DNA of 64,000 nt from Ceratotherium simum simum (lineage: Eukaryota > Chordata > Mammalia > Perissodactyla > Rhinocerotidae): positions 2,721,785-2,785,784 of the forward strand of contig NW_004454177.1 of the NCBI RefSeq assembly GCF_000283155.1, in the 5' to 3' direction. This document shows positions 33,046 through 44,164 of the stretch, one piece after another. The notes under the pieces are model-generated. The model was given only the letters and a program-made list of their open reading frames with translations. It was not told the DNA's origin and ran no database searches. Position 1 is the stretch's first letter. Every line of letters begins with the position of its first letter. The translations under genes were made by a program, and so were the position numbers.

Positions 33046-33049
33046 CTGT

Positions 33050-34050
33050 CCTGGTGATCAGTGATGTTTTCCCAGAGAAATTTATATCAAAGCCGAGTCT
33101 TAAAAAGTAGTAAGACAAAGGAAAGGAGGCAAGGGGACAAGAAAAATTGTCATAGAGAAAAAGTGTAAACTAAGACCTCTGCTTACAGGGAGCTACAAAT
33201 CATTGGGAAAGTCTGGAGCATAGGGCATGGAAGTAGGGAATTGATGAGAGATGGAACAAGAGAAATAAGCAAAGGCCGTGATGAAAGCCATCTGTGTTGG
33301 TTTCCTATTGCTACTGTGACAAATCACCACAAATTTAGTGGCTTAAATTTATCTTATAATTTTGAAGGTCAAAAGTCCAAAATGAGACTTACAAGGCTGA
33401 AATCAAGGTATTGGCCAGACTGCTTTCGTTTTGGAGGCTCCAGGGGAGAATCTCTTTCCTTCTCTTTTCCATGTTGAGGGGCTGTCTGCATTCCTTGACT
33501 TGTGACGCCCTCCTCCATATTCAAAAGACAATGCTCCAACTTCTGGTTCTGTCTCCTTTTCTGATTCTCCCTGCTCCTGCTTCCCTCTTATAAGGACCCT
33601 TGTGATCACATTGGGCCCATCTAGATAATTCAGAATAATCTTCCCACCTCAAGATCCTTAACTTAGTCAACATTTGCAAGGTCCCTTTTTCCAGGTAAAG
33701 GAAACACTCACAGGTTCCAGGGATTAGAATGTAGACATTTTGGGGGTGGGGGCAGTATTTTGTCTATTATACCATCTTAAGAATTTACTGTTTACCTTAA
33801 CTATAATGGAAAATGATGGAAAGATTTTAAGAAGAGTAGGTATGTGATAAGACGTGGGTTTACAAACTATTATTTCGGATGCAGTGGATAAGGTAGAGAG
33901 GATGTGCCACAGGACTGTAGGCAGGGGTACCATTGCTGAAGCTTCTCCAGCAATCGAGGTAAGAGAAGATGGCAACGTGAACCAAGATGGTAGCAGTAGG
34001 GATGGAGAAAAGTGGCCAGATTACAGACATATTAAGAAGGCAATTGACTG
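33050..34050 (-). mobile_element. L2 LINE, reverse, interrupted by an MLT1 LTR
   Basis: Left part: 'tttcccagagaaatttatat', 'ggaaaggaggcaaggggac', 'gagcatagggcatggaagt'. Right part (33777 on): 'agaattta…gatggaaagattttaag', 'ggaaaatgatgg', 'gcagtggataaggtagagag' and 'gaaggcaattgactg'. The two halves are continuous across the LTR after removing its 5-bp duplication. Confidence 0.65.
33293..33771 (-). mobile_element. MLT1-type LTR (solo), reverse, perfect 5-bp duplication
   Basis: On the + strand it opens TGTGTTGGTTTCCTATTGC, then 'ccacaaatttagtggctta', 'ggaggctccaggggagaat', 'ctgcattccttgacttgtga', 'ttataaggacccttgtgatc', 'acaggttccagggattagaa' and 'ttgtctattata'. The 5-bp duplication ccatc lies at 33288-33292 and 33772-33776. 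It is a MaLR member inserted in an older L2. Confidence 0.9.
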
Positions 34051-34074
34051 AGTAAAGTGTGTATTGTGATTAAG

Positions 34075-34790
34075 AAGAAGAAATATATATTTGGTCTTTG
34101 TCCCTGTTCCTGGCACATAGCTCCCCAAAACCTGGGACTTTGCTAAGTGATAAGAGTAATGGGAACATCTTTTGTTATAGTGTTAGGTCTTTTGTCCTTT
34201 GTTCTTGAAATAGCTCCAGAGCCATAGAGGTGACCGGAGTGTCTTATTATTCATAACAAGCCCCTTTCAACTATGCCTGAGTTCAATCACCAATGGCCAA
34301 TAGTTTAATCAACCATGCCTATGTAATGAAGCCTCCATAAAAACCCAAAAGGACAGGATTTAGAGAGCTTCCAGGTTGGTGAACACATGGAGGTGCTGGA
34401 AGGGTGGCATGCTCAGAGAGAGTATGGAAACTCCACAGCCCTTTCCCCATACCTTGCCCTATGCATCTCTTCTTCTAGCTGTTCATCTGTGTTGTTTATA
34501 ATATCCTTTATAATAAACAGGTAAACATAAGCAAATGTTTCTCTGAGTTCTGTGAGCCACTCTATCAAATTCATTGAACCCAAGGATGGGGTCATGGGGA
34601 TCTCTGATCTATAGCCAGTAAGTCAAAAGCACAGGTAACAACTGGGACTTGTGATTGGCATCTAAAGTGGGGGATGGGGGAGGCAGTCTTTTAGGACTGA
34701 GCTCTTAACCCGTGGGATCTGATGCTAACTCCAGGTAGACAGTGTCAGAACTGAGTTCATTGCTTGGTGTTGGAAAAAACAGTGAAACAA
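34075..34790 (+). mobile_element. Retroviral LTR copy B (same family as 2228-3114)
   Basis: It starts TGTGATTAAG and keeps 'atatatatttggtctttgtc', 'ttattcataacaagcccctt', 'caatggccaatag', 'gcctccataaaaaccc' (TATA-like) and 'ccttataccttgccctatgc'-type blocks. An intact AATAAA lies at 34512-34517, then 'gattggcatctaaagtggg'. The 3' end is eroded, so no duplication is visible. It has no internal retroviral genes. Confidence 0.75.
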
Positions 34791-34859
34791 GGCAAAGCGA
34801 GGACTCAGTGATGACTTCCTATAGACCACAATTGGGAAGGTATCTCTATTATTTCATAT

Positions 34860-35300
34860 ACAGGTTACAACTAGCCTAACAAAGATCCCAATATGTGGCT
34901 CCACCAGGTAGAAATTTTAACCAGATAGAAAGTTTCTCTCTTAGTTAACAGATCAAGTAGTCCAAGGCTGAGAAAAGGGTGTTGGGTACCAATCGGTACT
35001 GGGATCTCAAGCTCTTCCCATCTTGTTGCTCTGCAATTCCTGGGTTTGTTGACAAGATCAAAGAAGATTCATCATGACTGCATTCCAGACTGCAGAGGGG
35101 AAGAGAGAGAGGAAGAGGGCACACTCCTTTCCTCTTAAGGACTCAGCATCATTTCTGTTTATATCCCACTGGCTTCAACCTAATTTCACAGCCATATCGA
35201 GGAAGAGTAGAAAATGCCATCTTCAGCTGCACAACCAAGGGCCCAGTTTAAACTGCTATTACCAAAAAACAAAGGGAGAACGGATGCTGTAGGGACAAGG
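34860..35300 (-). mobile_element. LTR-like repeat, family U copy, reverse
   Basis: 'gaaagtttctctcttagtt', 'cttgttgctctgcaattcc', 'tgactgcattccagactgc', 'agaggaagagggcacactcc' and 'ttatatcccactggcttcaa', with 'accaaaaaacaaagggagaacggatgct' near the end split here as ccaaaaaaca / gggagaacggatgc, match copies at 4405 and 40525. Diverged, boundaries approximate. Confidence 0.5.
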
Positions 35301-35419
35301 GCAGTGTCCAGCACAACTGTTAGTGGATCCAGTTGCTCGAGCGTTCTGTGATCATTGAACTGAGTCTGCCTCCCTGACACTCGCCTGTTTGTCCAACATC
35401 TGCCCCTGGAGTCAAGCAG

Positions 35420-35960
35420 CATAAATCTATCTCATTTTCTACATGATAGCCTTGCAAATATTTGAAGACAATTGTAACTTCCCCGTAAGACATTTCCAAG
35501 CTAAACATCTCAATTTCCTTCAACTATTTCTCATATGGCATGTTTTTCAGATTCTCACGGTCTTGGCCGGTGTATTCTGTACACTCTCCTGTGTGTTTGC
35601 TTTCCTTAGAATGTGGAATCAGAAGAGGGTGCATACTGCAACATGAATAGAATAGGCTATCATCTTTTCTGTTCTGGAGAGTATGTATATCTCAATTAAT
35701 ATAGCCTAAAATTGTGTTTTAACAACTGAATTATATCATTGACAGATGTGGAGTTTGAGTTTGGTGAAAGAACACAACTCTCTATCTCAGACCTAGGTCA
35801 AGTTAGAGCTCCACCTTATAATTATGCAATTGATTTTATGAACTTAAATGTACTACACGTACATTTATCCCTATTACTTTTAGCCTAAGTTCTAGCATGT
35901 CAATAGGATTTCATCACCTAATCTATTATTACCTATAACTTTCAGCATAGATTTAAAAAA
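35420..35960 (-). mobile_element. L3/CR1-like LINE fragment
   Basis: 'atttgaagacaattgtaact', 'tccttcaactatttctcata', 'attctcacggtcttggccgg', 'tatagcctaaaattgtgtt' and 'acatttatccctattacttt' fit the antisense of the L3/CR1 3' region. Highly diverged, as expected for a very old insertion. Confidence 0.6.
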
Positions 35961-35964
35961 TTTT

Positions 35965-36935
35965 AAGCAAATAAAAAAACCCAAAATAACGCAAAAAAAC
36001 AAAAAATTGTGTAACAAAGGAAACAATAATAGTATACTACTCTAATTCCTTGTAGTGTACTACCAGTACACTACTATGATGAATGCTATTTATAGAGCTA
36101 TAATAATATAAGTACTGAATACAGATTTAACAAAAATCGAGATTAACAAAAATGAGAGACGAAAGCAGAGGAGTCTAAGAGCATCTCATCTTCTAAAATA
36201 GAAAGATGTATCGATATTACCTAAAATTGGCAAACCAAAATATAATAGTATAAACAAATCATTTACAGGTACAGAAATAAATACCAGAAGAAACAGCTTA
36301 AAAATGGAAAGCAAATGCACCTGAGGCGTGAGGCTCTGGACAGGAGGCATGTAGGCAGGGGACAGAAGCTTTTTCTTCTGTCCACTCAGCGTCATCTGAC
36401 TTTGTTTCTTTTTACTATGTGCATATATTACTTTGTTAAAAATAAACATTCATTAAAAAGAGAAACTCAGTTTAATCTGAGCTTCTCAGTAAGTCCCAGT
36501 TTAGGACTTTATTAATTACTTTTTATGTGTCATTACCTAACATTTGAGAACAGGAAGAGAAAAGACGCCATTTTCTACCCAATATAACACTGCATTTTGT
36601 ATGGGGTTATCAGTTGTGTCAGGGAGATAAATTTAATCACCCCTTTGCTGTCCTATTGTGATGAAGTGACAAAGTTAACGCAATTTATTCTGTACTCTTG
36701 TTCCGTTATTAATGTGTCACTCAGAATAGGGCTCTAATTTTGTGAAATGACTTAATTTTTGTTCTAGGTTTTAAAATCATCATTTCTGCCAGTTTGCTTC
36801 CAAAAAAAAAAATCAGAAATTTGAGTGAGAACTAGTTCAGATTCAATTCCCTAAATTGTTTTAGCTTAAGAGGGAGAAAAACTCCTCTTGGTGAGAAAAT
36901 GTATTGTCATTTATTTCCTCTAAAAATGATATATT
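35965..36935. other. Unassigned AT-rich sequence
   Basis: It contains a short imperfect palindromic stretch (tagtatactac … gtagtgtacta … tagtacactac-like, about 36030-36075). No family is recognised. Confidence 0.35.
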
Positions 36936-36939
36936 ACAT

Positions 36940-37090
36940 TATAAAACCAAACTGATAGAAATCTTAGCGATCACCCAATCCAGACTCTTCATCTGGCACC
37001 CAAGTAAACTGAGGCAGCGAGAAAGGTCAGAATTCTGTCAGTATCGTAATGATGCTCGAGTAACCAGTCCTTTCAGTGACCCAGCTTTCT
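36940..37090 (-). repeat. MIR3-like SINE (weak)
   Basis: 'gaaatcttagcgatcaccc', 'aatccagactcttcatctgg' and 'aaactgaggcagcgagaaag' resemble the MIR3/LINE-tail pattern (…cttagagatcat…, …aaactgaggcc…). Diverged. Confidence 0.45.
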
Positions 37091-37094
37091 AACT

Positions 37095-37765
37095 ACCTAT
37101 CATTTCCTAACTACCTGACTTTTGCTCAGGTTGTAAGAGAGCCTGGATCCTCTCCTTTGGTTTGCTCCACATGCTATGAGTGCCTAAGTAATACTCATCA
37201 TTTAGCAAATATTTACTTGGCCTCTCTAGTGGGTGTAAGACAGTGGATTGAGTAGTGGGCCTATTTCTCTCATCTGAGAAAGAGAACCTAGGGGTTATAT
37301 AAGACCTGGGACTCTTGACTCCTTTGCTGCCTTTTCCAGGGTGTACAAATACTCCCTGTACCCAGAAAAAGACTGAGGTGTGCATAGCAATCTATACCTG
37401 CCCTCTAGAGCCTGGGGAGGAGGACAGCAATTCTCCAGAATAACAATGGACAATTGTCCTCCAAATGAACGCCCGTTTGTTCAAAGCAGGGTTGCTGCAG
37501 TTTGTGTGGGAGAGGTAAGGTTTCAAAAGTAGTGCCAGTCATGTGAAGGTAAATGTATGCCCTTGGGATCTTTGTTGCTTTGAATGTGCGCATGCAAATG
37601 GGCCAGGGCCAACTGTTGGTGTAAAATCTCTCCCAGCCATTACAGTACAGAGTGGCGGAAGGAAATGATTATATGGACGGTAACGCGCTGGATAAAGTGG
37701 AAAATTTAAAGTAACTCCTTTTCAGTTCTCTTTCTCTTTGCTGTTATTACCGTGTTGCTGGGAAG
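37095..37765. other. Unassigned sequence
   Basis: Nothing is recognised. Confidence 0.4.
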
Positions 37766-37769
37766 GCAT

Positions 37770-37965
37770 CATAGAAAGAACACATGCTTTGGAACCAAAC
37801 AAACCTGGGTTCAAATCTCAGCGTCACACCTTAACCCAAATGACGCTGCACTTATCACATAAGGGCTCTGAGCTGCAGTTTCTCCCTCTGTGAGATAGAG
37901 ATAACGTGCTGTATGGAAAGCTCCTGAAACACAGCAGGCATCCAATTAATGGGAGCTGTTAAAGT
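37770..37965 (+). repeat. MIR SINE
   Basis: 'gcatcatagaaagaacacat', 'ggaaccaaacaaacctgggt', 'caaatctcagcgtcacacc' and 'gtttctccctctgtgagata' with 'ggcatccaattaatgggagc' are the MIR order. Confidence 0.88.
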
Positions 37966-37969
37966 TATG

Positions 37970-38520
37970 CTTGTGGAACACCAGCAGGATTCAGTATAAG
38001 ACTTGTAGGCTGGGAAAATGTCATCAAGATCACTTGAATTTTTTTCCTGAAGAAATGATCATTTTCCTAACTCTGTTGGTGAGCTCTTGCTCCTGAGCAC
38101 TTGGAGACTCAGCCCAGATTTCTGGCAAGGGCCTCTGAGTAGTCATTGCCAATAACAGGTCATGTCCCCTTTTATCATCCTTCCCCAGAGTTCTATCAAC
38201 TAAACAAATGAACACCTCTGTGAGCTGGGAACCAAGACAGGGTCAACATTCTTTCTGCCTGTGAAGTATTCTTTTAATGTCTCTAATTGGTATTATCCTA
38301 AGGCAAATTGGTGTACAGCATTTTTTTGTACAGACTGTACCCCACCTTAGCTACAGGAGGGCAAAACCATATGCAGGAGGCAGGGAGAAGGCTGAAGCCT
38401 TCCCAGGCAGTGAGAGAAAGGCAGACCGGTTCTAGAGGAGAGGAAAGGGTGCAGAAAGGCTAGAGGACAAAGGGAATTGCTGTTCAACTGGTTTATAAAA
38501 TTGACACTCTTCTGAACTTT
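37970..38520. other. Unassigned sequence
   Basis: Nothing is recognised. Confidence 0.4.
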
Positions 38521-38539
38521 CTTAAGAATTGGACATGGA

Positions 38540-38818
38540 GGGCCGGCCCGGTGGCGCAAGCAGTTGGGTGCGGGTGCTCCGCTTCGGTGGCCCAGGGTTC
38601 GTGGGTTCGGATCCCGGGCGTGCACTGACGCACAGTTTGTTGAGCCATGCTGTGATGGCGTCCCATATAAAGTGGAGGTAGATGGCGCAGATGTTAGCCC
38701 AGGGCCAATCTTTCTGAGTAAGAAAGAAAAAACAAAAAAGAGGAGGATTGGCATCAGATGTTAGCTCAGGGCTGATCTTCCTCACAAAAAGAAAAAAAAA
38801 AATGAAAAAAAAAAAAAA
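38540..38818 (+). mobile_element. ERE SINE, forward, well preserved
   Basis: Head 'gggccggcccggtggcgc' (A-box region), B box 'gggttcggatcc' (38603-38614), then 'cccatataaagtggag', 'gatgttagctcagggctg' and a long A tail. A 15-bp duplication agaattg(g/t)acatgga lies at 38525-38539 and 38819-38833. Its intact promoter boxes make it one of the most complete copies. The 135-codon and 123-codon minus-strand frames across it are SINE shadows. Confidence 0.96.
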
Positions 38819-38834
38819 AGAATTGTACATGGAA

Positions 38835-39360
38835 AGAGAAAGACCCCAGACATTTCTCCAGAGCCTGTCCATAAAGGGAAACTTGAACAACATTTCAGCT
38901 TGTCTAGGTTGCGGGTGTCTTTCAAGGCGAGTGCAAATGCCCCTGCTTCTGGGAACGTGTGTTATTCCTACGCTATGATCTCTTGTGCAACAGGGACGCT
39001 CCCTCCTTGCATCCCCAGCTCAGAGCGCACTAATGCGCCCTAGGTCAGCACCAAGATCAATTACGGTGGGCCCCAAGTGTACATGAGGGTCCTGGGGGAC
39101 TGTGGGCAGAGAGTTTGCAGGTGGCTACTTGAAGCACAGACAAGGCCAGCATCCCACTCATGCCCTGATGAAGGGCTTCTAGGATGACGTAAGAGTTTAT
39201 CGTTCCTGGACATGCATAGGACACTCATGTGTTACCCTCACCATGTTTCTTCTTGGGGTCCACTGCCCCTGGCACTTTTTAGGCCATTGCCAACCTAGGT
39301 CAACTCTCTGGAATAGACACCCTGAGACTCAGGGCCCCTTTACCTATCTCCTCCTCAGTT
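38835..39360. other. Unassigned sequence
   Basis: Nothing is recognised. Confidence 0.4.
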
Positions 39361-39380
39361 TCCTATCCATTCTCTTTTTT

Positions 39381-39619
39381 TTTGGTGAGGAAGATGGGCC
39401 CTGAGCTAACATCTGTTGCCAATCTTCCTCTTTTTGCTTGAGGAAGATTGTCCCTGAGCTAAAATCTGTGCCAATCTTCCTCTCTTTTATATATAGGATG
39501 CCACCACAGCATGGCTTGATGAGTGGTGTGTAGGTCCACGCCTGGAATCCGAAACTGCAAACCCCGGGCCGCTAAAGCGGAGCACACAAACTTAACCACT
39601 TTGCCACTGGATCGGCCCC
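39381..39619 (-). mobile_element. ERE SINE, reverse
   Basis: The 18-bp duplication cta(t/c)ccattctctttttt is at 39363-39380 and 39620-39637. It has two gaggaaga units, 'gccaccacagcatggcttga', and an eroded B box (ggaatccgaaactgc). Older than the 54.9-kb copy by divergence. Confidence 0.95.
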
Positions 39620-39639
39620 CTACCCATTCTCTTTTTTGA

Positions 39640-40235
39640 CCTCACTCTCAAAAGCCCTATTCTTCTCATTCACTTTTTTTTTAACCTTAAAAGGGCTTAA
39701 TGGTCACCCCAAAGAGGTTGATGGTTGATGCTGGACTGGAAAGTCTATGCAACCCTCAGCAACACCCTAAAACTTGTTTGCCCTCACATGGAGGTGAAAA
39801 AGACCCAATTCCTAGAAACAGAAGATGATTTCTTGCCAGCAGAAACATTGTTTTACACACTGTTTCCAATCCTTTCTGATGAGTCATCATCTGCTAGCCA
39901 TGGATAAAAGAAATTTTTGCTAGAGCAACAAAATAGAAACAAACAAAAGAACTCCCATAAACTAGTTCCTAATGGGCCACCCTGCAAGCTAAACAGTTGG
40001 TCACCTAGTATCCATTCATATAAATGCCTCCTCCCTCCCATGAGAAGAGGGCAAGGAAACATGTCCTTCTCATCTTTTCTACCCCGTGTCACTTAGCATG
40101 TCACCCTACACCTAATAAATGTATCTCATATCTTTATTGCTGCTTCTTTGACTCTTCCTTATACGATGTGGTTTCAAGTCCCTTCAACATTTCATTGCCA
40201 TCCCTGACATACGCTCCTGTACCTATAGCCCTCTT
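39640..40235. other. Unassigned sequence
   Basis: Nothing is recognised. Confidence 0.4.
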
Positions 40236-40239
40236 CAAG

Positions 40240-40515
40240 TGAGGCCCTGGGAAGAAAATTAATTTCAGCTGCGGTCTGACCTGTCCAAAGCACGGACTGT
40301 AACAAGGCCATAATATTAAAACCTCTCTGTAGAGATTAATGCCAACCCATCAATCTGTACCCTTATGGTCACTCAAGAAGTTACAAACCCACCTAATTCC
40401 TGGCTTTAGCCCATATTTCTCCATCTTGAGCACATGGATATTGTAGGAGACCTTGATAAATGCTGCTGAGGTCCCACAACACTCTGTCAATTATAGTTCC
40501 CTGGTCCACTACAAT
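40240..40515 (-). mobile_element. L3/CR1-like LINE fragment
   Basis: 'tttcagctgcggtctgacct', 'ctttagcccatatttctcca', 'tgtaggagaccttgataaat' and 'caattatagttccctggtcc' fit the reverse of the L3/CR1 3' half, as at 35420-35960. Confidence 0.55.
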
Positions 40516-40851
40516 AATGTATTTTAAGTAAGATATAATTCTGTCTGAAGAGCTTAAACAAGATGGAAGTTTATTTTTCTCTTGTGTAAAAGTCCAAGCT
40601 GGTGTGCTGGCTCTGCTTCAGGAAATTGTCAGGGACATGGGCTCTTGTTGCTGAACCACACCCACCTGCATGGTCCAAAAGGACTCACTCATCCACGTTT
40701 TAGCAAATAACATGCATCTTTGTTTTAGGGCATGACTCAGAAAGGGCATACTTCACTTTTGCTGTTATGCCTTGCTGGAACTTGGTCACATGTTCTAAAT
40801 CTAGCGACAAGTGAGGCTGGGAAATTTAGTTTTTATTTCAGGTAGCTCAGG

Positions 40852-41607
40852 TAGGCTCAATAATGCTCCCTCTGCCTCCAAGATGCCCATGTCTGGATCC
40901 CTGGAACCTGTGAATATGTTACCTTATGTAGCAAAGGAATTTGCAGATGTGATTAAATTAAGGCTCTTGAGATGGGGAGATTATTTTTGATTATCTAGGT
41001 GAGTCCAGTGTAATAACAAGGGTCCTTATAAGAGGGAGGCAGGAGGGGCCGGCCTGGTGGCACAAGCTGTTAAGTGCGCGCGCTCTGCTGCGGTGGCCTG
41101 GGGTTCGCAGGTTCGGATTCCCGGCGTGCACCGACGTATTGCTTGTTAAGCCATGCTGTGGCGGCGTCCCATATAAAGTGGAGGAAGATGGCCACGGTTG
41201 TTAGCTCAGCACCCATCTTCCTCAAGAAAAAAGGGGAGGATTGGCATCAGATGTTAGCTCAGGGTTAGTCCTCCTCACAAAAAAAAAAAAAAAATAAGAG
41301 GGAGGCAGGAGAGTCAGAAGGCAGAGGATGGAGGCAGAGGTGAGAGAGAGAGAAAGAGAAATTTGAAGATGCTGTATCGTTGGCTTTGAAGATGAAGGAA
41401 AGGGCCACAACCCAAAGAATGCAGGCAGCCTCTAGAAGCCAGAAAAGGTATGGAGACAGATTGTCTCCTGGCGCCTCCAGAAGAAACGCAGCCCTGCTGA
41501 CTCATTTTAGATTCCTGGCCTAGAGAACTGTAAAATAATAAATCTCTGTTGATTTAGGCCACTCAATTTATGGTAATTTGTTATAGCAGCAATAGGAAAC
41601 TAATATA
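40852..41607 (+). mobile_element. MLT1-type LTR, forward, split by an ERE
   Basis: LTR blocks before the ERE: 'ctggatccctggaacctgtg', 'aatatgttaccttatgtag', 'aaggaatttgcagatgtgat'. After it: 'gccacaacccaaagaatgc', 'cgcctccagaagaaacgcag', 'ctgttgatttaggccactca' and 'aataggaaactaatata'. The 5-bp duplication cannot be fixed (the left terminus is eroded). Confidence 0.85.
41046..41294 (+). mobile_element. ERE SINE, forward, perfect 17-bp duplication
   Basis: Duplication taagagggaggcaggag is exact at 41029-41045 and 41295-41311. Head 'gggccggcctggtggcac', B-box region 'ggttcggattcccggcg', 'cccatataaagtggagg', an A tail. It interrupts the MLT1 LTR. Confidence 0.97.
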
Positions 41608-41699
41608 GTATCCCATTTGCTCTGCTAAAATTTCTGTTACTGTGGAAAGAGGAAAGCATAGATATTGGGGGGTAATTAGCAGTCTCTACCATAACTTTT

Positions 41700-43190
41700 T
41701 TGGTAATCTTCTTAGGCCTATTCCTAAGGATCACCTCTTTCTCTTCAAGTTGTTCACAAACATTCTTTTGAAAATTCCATTGTTTATCTTGCTTGGGCTC
41801 GCTGTCAAATGCACAGGACTACTTCTATTCTATTTCTATTTCTGAAAATAGTTCAGTCTTCTGGTCCTTCTCTTATTGTCCCTGACGCATCAGAGATAAC
41901 CAACCAGAGTTCAACTCTCTAAGTTACTGGTTCTCTTGGTGTAAGTGGCAGGGGCTCAAGATCTGACGTCATTTAAAGCATTAGGATGTTCCCATGGTTC
42001 CTTTACGCGTCTTGGAGCATATCTATCCCCACCTATGGATGGTCCTTTACCCTTTCAGTAGGGAGATCATTCTCCTTGAGGTAGAATTCAAAAGCAACAG
42101 ATCCTAAGGAGCTCTGCTTTCTTTATGTCATCCACAGCAGTATACCATCAGCATTCATTAACAGACTTTGGAGTTCTGACTTAAATTACCTTCGATGATA
42201 TTAGATCACCTCCATAGGGTTTATGGAGGCCTGAGCCATCGCTGCTCTCTCTCGCCCAATCAGAAAAATGCAAAGGATTCAGATTTCTCTTTAGGCCTCT
42301 TAGCAGTTGCTTGATTGCCTTCCAAGCGAGAGCAAATACCCATGTTTCTGGGCCTCCATCCCCCTTAGGCCTCTGCTCCCTATACCAACAATAGTTCTGG
42401 GGTTGCTGACACTGATGCATCTGCTTACCTTAGTTTACCCAAGATCTGCTGCTTCTTCTAAGACCCGCTTGCTCTCAGAGAAGCAGCCTTTGGGATGACA
42501 GCCAGGATAATGGGGAAATCAAATAATTCTAAGGCTTAACGTTTCCAAGAGATGAGCGCATTTCTCTGTTTTGTTCTCCTCACCTGCTCCGTGTTCTCTC
42601 TGCCAACACTCCCTCTGCCCCAGATTCATTGGCAGTCAAGTCAGGAGCCAACTGCCTACCAAGGCATCCTCATTAAAATGCACTGCTCTTGCTAATTAGG
42701 AGCCAATGTTCTCCCGAGGTGGGCTTGGCCTGGGTATTGCCATTATCTTCATAAATAGACTCTTTACTTTGCAAATGGTGCTGTCATAGTCAGGCATTCC
42801 CAACCTGGCAAATGCTCTGCGAATTCTTAAGTGGCGGAGGGAATGTGTTAGCACTAGAGAAGACAGAGGCATTCATGCTGAAGCAGGGGCTCTGTCCTGA
42901 CTTCACCCTGCTAAGTCTGGGCAGCAGGCAGCCAACACAGTGGCTGAATCTGTGTGTCCAACCACAGTAGGAAGTAACCATATGGCCCGGATTTTCTGGG
43001 AGATCTTACTTCCCATCATTTTAATCTTTACAGTAAAGGCAACTTGCTAAATGCATAAAATGCATACATATTTTTTAAAAAGTTATCTAATTGTTCTACC
43101 TTTAAAGAAACTATCCCTATCAATAAATTCACAAATCAGGAAAAAAAATCAGATAAATTTTTGTCTCCCAAATATGCTTTGTGCAATCCC
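41700..43190. other. Unassigned sequence, probably unique
   Basis: 1.5 kb without repeats I recognise. 42660-42780 is a less repetitive AT/GC-mixed stretch (gctaattaggagcc etc.) that might be conserved, which I cannot test. Confidence 0.4.
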
Positions 43191-43194
43191 ATCT

Positions 43195-43690
43195 CTGAGA
43201 ATGTGTTTACTTTGTTAATTTCCTTTACCTACAAAACTCTACAGTTTCTGCCTTTGTAAAGCTTACCTGCCATTTCTAGTGTTAATTCTTTCGCAAGGCC
43301 TGTTCTGATTCCCTCAATTAAATGTAACCTCTTCCTTTTCTGCAATGTTAGAATATTTGTTTATGCCTCTTTTATGCCACCTTATTCGTGGAATGCTGAC
43401 TCTGTGCCAGGTCCTGTGCTGAGCACTTTATATTCATCATCTCTAATCCTTACAATGAACCTGCAACTTAGGTGTTATCCCCATTTTATAGATAAGAAAA
43501 CTGAGGCTCATTGACATCAAGAAACTTGTCCAGGGATACCCCTTGGCAAGGAGCAGAGCAAGGCTTGAGGCCCTGGGTTGCAGTTCATAGTGAACTTTAT
43601 CCTCTTACTAGATTGCAGACTCCTAAATAGAAGATTCTGTCTCTGTCATCTCCGCATTTCTTTTCTGCTCGAGGTGTTCAAGAGACATGA
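43195..43690 (+). mobile_element. L2 LINE 3' region, split by a MIR
   Basis: 'ttgttaatttcctttacct', 'gccatttctagtgttaattc', 'tgttagaatatttgtttatg' before the MIR; 'agattgcagactcctaaat', 'agaagattctgtctctgtca' after it, as in the L2 3' end. Confidence 0.65.
43378..43595 (-). repeat. MIR SINE
   Basis: 'tgccaggtcctgtgctgagc', 'aatccttacaatgaacctgc', 'ccccattttatagataaga', 'aaactgaggctcattgac' and 'ccctgggttgcagttca' are the reverse MIR order. Confidence 0.93.
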
Positions 43691-43907
43691 ATCTAGGAAA
43701 CATAGTCCTTGATTACAATCAAATTAGGGAGATAAAACATGTCTTCAAGAAAAATATCGATATTAGAAGGCAGTCTAAAAGTGTAGTTGGTGCAAGCAAT
43801 ATACTTCTGGTGAACTTACATTCTGCAAAACTTACTATTAAAAGGTTCATACGGCTGATTAGGTTATAGGGCAAGTTGTTAGCCCTCCCCCTAGTACCAG
43901 TGTCATC

Positions 43908-44070
43908 GTGAAGTGCTTCTCAAACTTTAATGTGCATGTGAACCACCTTGGGATCTTGTTAAAATGAAGATTCTGATGCAAGTCTGGGGTGGGACTCAAG
44001 AATATGCATTTCTAACAAGCTCCCAGGTGATGCTACAGCTGCTGGTCTGCTGGCCACACTTAGAGTAGCA
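43908..44070 (+). repeat. MER5A-type hAT MITE
   Basis: A MER5A/Charlie-derived MITE: 'aagtgcttctcaaacttta', 'tgtgcatgtgaaccaccttg', 'gtctggggtgggactcaaga', 'atatgcatttctaacaagc' and 'cccaggtgatgctacagctg'. It has no transposase. Confidence 0.88.
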
Positions 44071-44164
44071 AGTACTATAAACTATAATTGGGGGAATCTG
44101 GAAGGAAAAGAAATATGGGGGCAGGGGGTGGGGAGCTATGGAGATTAGAAGCCAGAAGGGATTA

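Larger units (their letters stand above)
40525..41693 (-). mobile_element. LTR-like repeat, family U copy, reverse, interrupted by MLT1
   Basis: Left half: 'atggaagtttatttttctct', 'tgtaaaagtccaagctggt', 'ggaacttggtcacatgttc', 'tgaggctgggaaatttagt'. The right half resumes at 41608 with 'ctgctaaaatttctgttac', 'ttagcagtctctaccata'. The interruption is a forward MLT1 LTR, itself split by an ERE. Confidence 0.65.

Noticed and set aside
38600..38620. tRNA-like A/B boxes that could be a tRNA gene
   Set aside because: They belong to a tRNA-derived SINE; there is no full cloverleaf with anticodon arm and the SINE body follows.
38347..38893. 123- and 135-codon minus-strand open frames
   Set aside because: They come from the ERE at 38540-38818 and the neighbouring A tract. 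Similar peptides appear at all ERE copies.
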